Assembly (NCBI GenBank): GCA_910578655.1
Contig: CAJTQE010000016.1
Coordinates: forward strand, 22,559 to 28,416
Length of the DNA: 5,858 nt
Source of the DNA: an uncultured Christensenella sp.
GTDB taxonomy: Bacteria > Bacillota > Clostridia > Christensenellales > Borkfalkiaceae
Direction: 5' to 3'
The position numbers and the translations under genes were made by a program. Below are positions 1 to 5,858 of the stretch, in pieces; position 1 is the stretch's first letter; each line of letters starts with the position of its first letter. Under the pieces are notes generated by a model. It was not told where the DNA came from. It did no database searches and saw only the letters and a list, made by a program, of their open reading frames with translations.

Positions 1-1
1 T

Positions 2-145
2 TGCGTGGATGCCATACGCAAAAAACACGGCTACGATATAGTACAGCGCGGAATAGTTGCGGAAGTCGACGACGGGATAAATACCGACGTAAAAGGCACG
101 CATCTTATTAAGCCTGCTAAAATAGATTATCCCGAAGAGGATTAG
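2..145 (+). CDS. dinB: C-terminal end of a probable Y-family DNA polymerase (DinB/Pol IV-like), 5' part outside window
   Basis: Only the last 47 codons are in the window, read in frame 2 and closed by TAG at 143-145. The residues include IRKKHGYDIVQRG followed about 17 residues later by THLIKPAKID. From memory, Clostridia DinB/UmuC-type translesion polymerases end with the same pattern: an I-R-(K/R)-(K/R)-x-G motif, then a -QRG- or -KRG- segment, then a short HxIxP stretch in the little-finger domain. Such enzymes copy damaged DNA with low fidelity. The catalytic palm with its acidic residues is not in view, so activity and subfamily (DinB versus UvrX/UmuC-like) cannot be judged. The gene ends 12 bases before glnN on the same strand and no terminator lies between, so read-through into glnN is likely. 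The assignment rests on a short tail and is moderate only. Confidence 0.55.
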   Translation, partial: CVDAIRKKHGYDIVQRGIVAEVDDGINTDVKGTHLIKPAKIDYPEED

Positions 146-157
146 ATAAGGAGTAAT

Positions 158-2233
<2,076 letters not shown>

Positions 2234-2251
2234 AAATGGTAAACTTAAAAT

Positions 2252-3883
2252 ATGACCAAAGAAAAGTTCAGAAAAAATTTGCAATCATTTGCAGATAACG
2301 GCATAAATTTCGTACTGATAAGTCTTTTAACGGGACTTTTTTCGGGCGTGGTCGTTACATTTTACAATATTTTGGCGCATATAGGCGAGGAAACTTCTGT
2401 AAAGCTTTACACGCTTTTACTGGAAAATCCCGCGTTTATTCCGCTGCTGTTCGTCGGGCTTGCCGCAGGCGCTGTGGTAATAGGTACGTTTGTAAGATTA
2501 GTGCCTATGATACGCGGCAGCGGTATCCCTCAGATTGAGGGCGCGGCGCGCGGCATCATCCGCTTCAAGTGGTACGTTACTATGTGCTCTATGTTCGCCG
2601 CATCGCTTGCCTGCATCTTTTTGGGGCTGTCGGCAGGCGCGGAGGGTCCGTCTTTGGAAATAGGCGGCTGCGCCGGCGAGGCTGTTGGCAAAACATTAAA
2701 GCGCAACCAAATGGTAAGGCGTTTGCAAATTGCAAGCGGTTCAAGCGCGGGGCTTGCCGTCGCATTCAACGCGCCGGTCACGGGGCTGTTTTTCGCATTG
2801 GAAGAGGCGTTCCGCTCCTTTTCTCCGCAGGTGTTTATCTGTGCCGCGCTGAGTATCGTTACCGCGCTTTTTACACGCAACGCAATCCGTCCTCCGCTCG
2901 GTTACGGAACGGGGTTCACGTTTGAAAGCTTTATCTTCCCCGACGGCTTTTCGTTTATGTACTGCATTTGGGTAATACCTGCGGCATTGGTTGCCGCTTT
3001 GGCCGGCGTTGCGTTCTATCACTCGGTATTCGCCGCAAAAAAGCTGTTCAAGAAAATCACATTTTTTAAAGGCGCGGGCAAATATATAATTCCCTTTATG
3101 CTTGCAGGCGCGTTCGGACTTATTACCGTATACGCTATGGGCGGCGGTCACTCGTTCATAGAGGCGCTGGGCACGCACGGCACGGGCGAAATTCAGCTTG
3201 AACGCGTGTTCGGATTATCGGTTGCAGCCAGTATTTTAATTGTCTTTGTTTTCAAATACCTTGCAGGGGTTATGGCAATGGGCTGCGGAATACCCTGCGG
3301 AGTGTTTATTCCGATGCTTGCAATGGGTGCCGGACTGGGCGGCGTGCTTGCTATTGCTTTCGTTGCAATGGGTATGGACCCGACGTTCTGCGACTACTTT
3401 ACAATCATCTGTATGGCGGTTTTCTTTACTACCATAGTTAGGGCGCCTATAACCGGAATTGTAATGGTGTTCGAGCTGACGGGGCAGTTCACAAACTTTT
3501 TACCCGTGCTTTTGGGCGTTGCGATAGGCTACCTTATAAGTATGCTGTTTAAGCTGGAACCCATTTACGAAAAGAATCTGGACGCGTTTATCGTCGACGA
3601 AAAGCTTTACGCGAACGTCAGAAAGGAAAGAATATCGCTTATCGTACAGCCTCATTCCAAGGCGGAAATGAACAAGGTCCGCGCCATTATCTGGCCTACC
3701 AACGGACTTGTAGTCGAAGTTGTTTCGGACGGTGTGACTATCGTCCCCGACGGCGAGTACGTGTTTAAAGCTGGCGACACGCTTATATTCGAATGCGAAA
3801 CCGACTCTTTGGAAGAGCTTTACGTTTATCTGTACGAAATTGTAGGTAAACCTCAGGAAAACAGCGGCACGGAGGATAATTGA
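2252..3883 (+). CDS. clcA: ClC-family chloride channel or H+/Cl- antiporter with C-terminal TrkA-C (RCK-C) domain
   Basis: This 543-residue membrane protein moves chloride, probably as a proton-coupled exchanger. The membrane part (about 18-440) carries the ClC anion-pathway motifs in order: GSGIPQ (89-94, S90 as the chloride-binding serine), GAEGPS (129-134, E131 as the gating glutamate), the AFNAPVTG helix start (171-178), L-E-E (183-185, where E185 fits the inner proton glutamate of E. coli ClcA), GVFIP (350-354), the VRAPITG segment (396-402), and Y439 as the likely pore tyrosine. Residues about 455-533 look like a cytoplasmic TrkA-C/RCK-C domain, with the pattern I-V-P-D-G-x-x-V-F-K-A-G-D-T-L (497-511). 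There are no CBS domains. The first motif has Q for the common E and the second has A130 for the common R. No Shine-Dalgarno lies before ATG 2252; the leader is A/T-rich, and translation may depend on ribosomes ending glnN 18 bases upstream. No other plausible Met start exists before the first membrane helix. Ion selectivity and exchanger versus channel mode cannot be settled from sequence alone. Confidence 0.95.
   Translation: MTKEKFRKNLQSFADNGINFVLISLLTGLFSGVVVTFYNILAHIGEETSVKLYTLLLENPAFIPLLFVGLAAGAVVIGTFVRLVPMIRGSGIPQIEGAARGIIRFKWYVTMCSMFAASLACIFLGLSAGAEGPSLEIGGCAGEAVGKTLKRNQMVRRLQIASGSSAGLAVAFNAPVTGLFFALEEAFRSFSPQVFICAALSIVTALFTRNAIRPPLGYGTGFTFESFIFPDGFSFMYCIWVIPAALVAALAGVAFYHSVFAAKKLFKKITFFKGAGKYIIPFMLAGAFGLITVYAMGGGHSFIEALGTHGTGEIQLERVFGLSVAASILIVFVFKYLAGVMAMGCGIPCGVFIPMLAMGAGLGGVLAIAFVAMGMDPTFCDYFTIICMAVFFTTIVRAPITGIVMVFELTGQFTNFLPVLLGVAIGYLISMLFKLEPIYEKNLDAFIVDEKLYANVRKERISLIVQPHSKAEMNKVRAIIWPTNGLVVEVVSDGVTIVPDGEYVFKAGDTLIFECETDSLEELYVYLYEIVGKPQENSGTEDN
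3871..3875 (+). promoter_or_regulatory. Ribosome binding site of purA inside the clcA 3' end
   Basis: GGAGG lies nine bases before ATG 3885 and within the last codons of the ClC gene. It fixes the purA start and, with only one base between the clcA stop and the purA ATG, makes coupled translation likely. Confidence 0.8.
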
Positions 3884-3884
3884 T

Positions 3885-5165
3885 ATGTTAACGGGAATTT
3901 GCGGAATCAACTGGGGCGACGAGGGCAAGGGCAGAATGGTTGACCTGCTTTCGCGCGATTACGACGTGGTATGCCGTTATCAGGGCGGCAACAACGCGGG
4001 TCACACCGTGGTCAACGACAGGGGTAAATTCATTTTGAATTTGCTGCCGTCGGGCATACTGCGCGAGGGCGTGGTTTGCGTTATGGGCCCCGGTATGGTA
4101 ATCGACTTGAAACATCTCGTTGAGGAAATGGGTCGTCTTAAAGAGGGCGGAATTGCCATAAGCCCCGAAAACCTTAAAATCAGCGACAAGGCGATTATAA
4201 CTATGCCCTACAATATTTTGCAGGACGTAATGGAAGAAGACAGGCTTGAAAAGGCAACGGGCAAGCCGTACGGCTCAACGCGCAGGGGCATTGCGCCCGT
4301 GTACGCCGATAAGTATATGAAAAAAGCGTTCCGTATGGGCGAACTTCTGAACCTTGCAAGGCTTTATAAGCGCGTACCCGATATAATCGACTGGAAAAAC
4401 ATGACCATAAAGGCGTACGGCTTTCAGCCCGTAAAAGCCGAAGATATGATAAATTACTTTGAAGTTTACGGCAAACAGCTTGCGCCGTTCGTATGCGACA
4501 CGGGTCTGTTTTTAAACGACGCGCACGCAAATGGCAAAAACATTATGTTCGAAGCTCAGCTCGGCGCACTGCGCGACATTGATTACGGCATTGTTCCGTA
4601 TACGTCCTCGTCGTCGACGATAGCGGCGTATGCGCCCATAGGCGCAGGAGTCCCCAACTTAAAACTTGACAACGCTCTCGGCATTATGAAGGCGTATTCA
4701 AGCTGCGTCGGCGAAGGCCCGTTCACCTGCGAATACTTCGGGAAAAAGGCTGAAAAACTGCGCGAGGCAGGCGGCGAATACGGCGCGGCGACGGGCAGAC
4801 CGAGAAGGGTGGGGCCTTTCGACGTAGTAGCTTCGCGCTACGGCATACGCTGTCAGGGCGCGGACGAAATCGCGCTTACTAAGCTTGACGTTCTCGACGG
4901 ATATGAAGAAATCGAAATTTGCACCCATTACGAACTTGACGGAAAAATTTTGGACGAGTTTCCGTTTACCGACGTTTTGGACGACTGTAAGCCCGTATAC
5001 GAAACGGTAAGGGGCTGGAATAAAGATTTATCCAAGTGCAGAAAGATTTCCGACCTGCCCAAAGAGGCGCTCGATTATATCCGCCTTTTGGAAAAGCTTT
5101 GCGGCTGTAAAATAAAGTACGTATCGGTCGGCGCGGAGCGCGACGCGTATATAAAGATGTATTAA
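3885..5165 (+). CDS. purA: Adenylosuccinate synthetase, divergent 'AQLG' form
   Basis: This 426-residue cytoplasmic enzyme joins IMP and aspartate, using GTP, to give adenylosuccinate, the committed step to AMP. Length matches the family (about 420-430). GDEGKG (11-16) is the GTP phosphate loop with catalytic D12; GGNNAGHTVV (34-43) holds catalytic H40; GSTRRGIAP (130-138) matches the IMP-binding GTTGRGIGP of E. coli; TGRPRRVG (303-310) supplies the aspartate/IMP arginines; LTKLDVLDG (331-339) is the guanine-recognition motif with K333 and D335. Residues 222-233 read FEAQLGALRDID where E. coli has FEGAQGTLLDID, so L226 stands where the E. coli IMP-contacting glutamine (Q224) sits, with a glutamine one place earlier. 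I recall similar EGQLG forms in other Clostridia, so this is probably a lineage variant and not a defect. The gene is last in its apparent operon; an intrinsic terminator follows about 60 bases downstream. Confidence 0.96.
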   Translation: MLTGICGINWGDEGKGRMVDLLSRDYDVVCRYQGGNNAGHTVVNDRGKFILNLLPSGILREGVVCVMGPGMVIDLKHLVEEMGRLKEGGIAISPENLKISDKAIITMPYNILQDVMEEDRLEKATGKPYGSTRRGIAPVYADKYMKKAFRMGELLNLARLYKRVPDIIDWKNMTIKAYGFQPVKAEDMINYFEVYGKQLAPFVCDTGLFLNDAHANGKNIMFEAQLGALRDIDYGIVPYTSSSSTIAAYAPIGAGVPNLKLDNALGIMKAYSSCVGEGPFTCEYFGKKAEKLREAGGEYGAATGRPRRVGPFDVVASRYGIRCQGADEIALTKLDVLDGYEEIEICTHYELDGKILDEFPFTDVLDDCKPVYETVRGWNKDLSKCRKISDLPKEALDYIRLLEKLCGCKIKYVSVGAERDAYIKMY

Positions 5166-5324
5166 AAAACGGGGCTTTACGGTGATTCCCATAGGGAAAT
5201 TAATAAAACGCAATTAACAGGTTTGGGCATAGCGTTAAGCTGTGCCTTTTTTGCGGACGAATCAGGCTGCGCGTAGCTTAGTGAGATATAGATATGTTTT
5301 ATATTTGCCGCAAAAATCAATCGG
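5166..5324. other. Intergenic region between purA and the split-barrel gene promoter
   Basis: Apart from the terminator at 5226-5252, I see no gene here. A perfect 9-base inverted repeat, TTTTTGCGG (5248-5256) and CCGCAAAAA (5308-5316), encloses 51 bases that contain AT-rich runs. Its first arm overlaps the T-run of the terminator. No reading frame with a ribosome binding site and no recognisable RNA gene was found. Confidence 0.6.
5226..5252 (+). terminator. Intrinsic terminator after purA
   Basis: GGCATAGC (5226-5233) pairs with GCTGTGCC (5239-5246) over eight base pairs including one G-U wobble, around a five-base loop GTTAA, and is followed at once by six T. This is a textbook Rho-independent terminator on the + strand. 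It should end the dinB?-glnN-clcA-purA transcript. Confidence 0.9.
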
Positions 5325-5353
5325 TTGCGTTCTTCCGTTTTCCGTGATATAAT
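5325..5353 (+). promoter_or_regulatory. Sigma-A type promoter with extended -10
   Basis: TTGCGT (5325-5330) is a fair -35 box, and TATAAT (5348-5353) is a perfect -10 box at the ideal 17-base spacing. TG at 5345-5346 makes it an extended -10. Transcription would start near A5360, giving a leader of about 33 bases before ATG 5393. It lies downstream of the terminator, so the following gene is an independent unit. No clear operator repeat overlaps it. Confidence 0.85.
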
Positions 5354-5379
5354 GATTGCACGACAAACAATAATTTAAT

Positions 5380-5383
5380 GGAG
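5380..5383 (+). promoter_or_regulatory. Ribosome binding site that sets the start at 5393
   Basis: GGAG is placed nine bases before ATG 5393. It overlaps the upstream in-frame ATG at 5378, which itself has no purine-rich site before it (TAATTTA). The 5393 start is therefore preferred over 5378. Confidence 0.75.
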
Positions 5384-5392
5384 AAAAAAACA

Positions 5393-5806
5393 ATGGATAA
5401 AACACAAATACTTCATTTTATATCGGAACAAAAGACGGCTTTTATCGCCTCTGTAAACGAGCAAGGTTATCCCGTAATAAGGGCGATGCTTGCTCCCCGA
5501 AAAATAGACGGTAACGAAATCTATTTCAGTACAAATACTTCGTCTAATAAAATCAAACAATATTTAGCAAACAATAAAGCGTGCGTCTATTTTTACAAAC
5601 GCGGAAGATTCAAGTATCAGGGCGTATCGATTACGGGCGAAATGCAAGTATGTACCGATCAAGCAACCAAAGACGCAATTTGGCGTTTCGGCGACAAGCT
5701 GTTTTACAAACAAGGCGTAACCGACCCCGATTATTGCGTATTGAAATTTATAGGCAAAACAGCCGAATATTACTGTGATTTTAAAATAGAAAAGATAGAG
5801 TTGTAA
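5393..5806 (+). CDS. Pyridoxamine 5'-phosphate oxidase-like flavin-binding split-barrel protein
   Basis: This 137-residue soluble protein resembles the small PNPOx-like FMN-binding split-barrel family (general-stress-protein-26 type) common in Clostridia. Visible features, counted from ATG 5393, are an N-terminal helix, a strand TAFIASVNEQGYPVIRAM (15-32), a second strand around EIYFSTNTSSNKIKQYL (42-58) with the T-S-x-x-K-x-x-x-L pattern that often contacts FMN phosphate, ACVYFYKRG (63-71), and the barrel strand YQGVSITGEMQV (75-86). It is too short and lacks the C-terminal features of true PdxH, so vitamin B6 synthesis is unlikely. The substrate is unknown; flavin or F420-like reductase chemistry and cofactor storage are all possible. 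It has its own promoter, and its base composition (near 40% GC by hand count of 5401-5760) is lower than sampled stretches of purA. An upstream in-frame ATG at 5378 would add five residues but lacks a ribosome binding site. Confidence 0.82.
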   Translation: MDKTQILHFISEQKTAFIASVNEQGYPVIRAMLAPRKIDGNEIYFSTNTSSNKIKQYLANNKACVYFYKRGRFKYQGVSITGEMQVCTDQATKDAIWRFGDKLFYKQGVTDPDYCVLKFIGKTAEYYCDFKIEKIEL

Positions 5807-5825
5807 ATTTCAATTTATCTTTCTA
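5787..5825. other. AT-rich imperfect hairpin around the stop of the split-barrel gene
   Basis: TAGAAAAGATA (5787-5797) can pair with TATCTTTCTA (5816-5825) with one bulged A. Pairing can continue inward through GAGTTG and CAATT with one more bulge, leaving a loop of about seven bases. No T-run follows on the + strand, only AAAAGG, so it is a weak terminator candidate at best. On the opposite strand a short T-rich stretch follows the stem, so it might act in that direction. Confidence 0.25.
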
Positions 5826-5858
5826 AAAGGTTTGTAGTGAAAAGCTCTCGAACATATC

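Noticed and set aside
57..81. TTGCGG ... GATAAA as a promoter for glnN
   Set aside because: The spacing is 13 bases, too short for a sigma-A promoter, and the -10 match is poor.
2236..2298. Short 20-codon frame starting with the ATG just after the glnN stop
   Set aside because: It has no ribosome binding site, overlaps the ClC start in another frame and has a low-complexity Lys-rich product.
2741..3178. Antisense open frame of 145 codons within the ClC gene
   Set aside because: It lies wholly inside a well-recognised gene, has an Arg/Lys/Cys-rich low-quality translation, and has no support beyond the open frame.
3500..3928. Antisense open frame of 142 codons across the clcA-purA junction
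   Set aside because: Both sense genes are clear by motif; the antisense product resembles no known family and is explained by codon bias of the sense strand.
5186..5198. TTCCC-ATA-GGGAA hairpin shortly after the purA stop
   Set aside because: The stem has only five pairs with a three-base loop and no T-run; the real terminator is at 5226-5252.
5378..5392. ATG 5378 as start of the split-barrel gene
   Set aside because: It has no ribosome site upstream, and the GGAG that overlaps it is ideally placed for ATG 5393.

Overview
The window reads as an ordinary housekeeping stretch from a bacterial chromosome, most likely a member of the Clostridia (Firmicutes/Bacillota). The pointers are a type III glutamine synthetase, a ClC transporter with a C-terminal TrkA-C (RCK-C) domain, a PurA of the divergent form carrying 'AQLG' where the classical enzyme has 'GAQG', strong AGGAG-type ribosome binding sites, a TATAAT promoter and a U-tract terminator. 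The coding GC is moderate (roughly 50% by hand sampling). A finer placement, such as an uncultured gut Clostridia lineage, would be a guess.

Layout, all on the + strand. Positions 2-145 hold the last 47 codons of a gene whose end resembles Y-family DNA polymerases (DinB/Pol IV type). Twelve bases later comes glnN (158-2233, type III glutamine synthetase), then after 18 bases a ClC chloride transporter (2252-3883), then after 1 base purA (3885-5165, adenylosuccinate synthetase). The tight spacing and absence of internal terminators suggest one transcription unit, which ends at a clear intrinsic terminator at 5226-5252. A separate monocistronic unit follows, with its own near-consensus promoter (5325-5353) and a small flavin-binding split-barrel protein of the pyridoxamine-phosphate-oxidase-like family (5393-5806). 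The last 52 bases hold no recognisable gene.

How the genes may work together: glutamine synthetase makes glutamine, the amide donor for early purine synthesis, and PurA commits IMP to AMP, so the two enzymes sit on connected nitrogen/purine routes. The ClC protein between them is not an obvious partner. Its RCK-C-like domain is of a kind that binds c-di-AMP in some Firmicutes potassium transport proteins, which would give a link to adenine nucleotides, but this is only inference.

I did not find a convincing new biological system. The points most worth a second look are the glnN-ClC-purA gene order, the active-site variant in PurA, the altered pore motifs of the ClC protein, and the lack of a ribosome binding site in front of the ClC gene.
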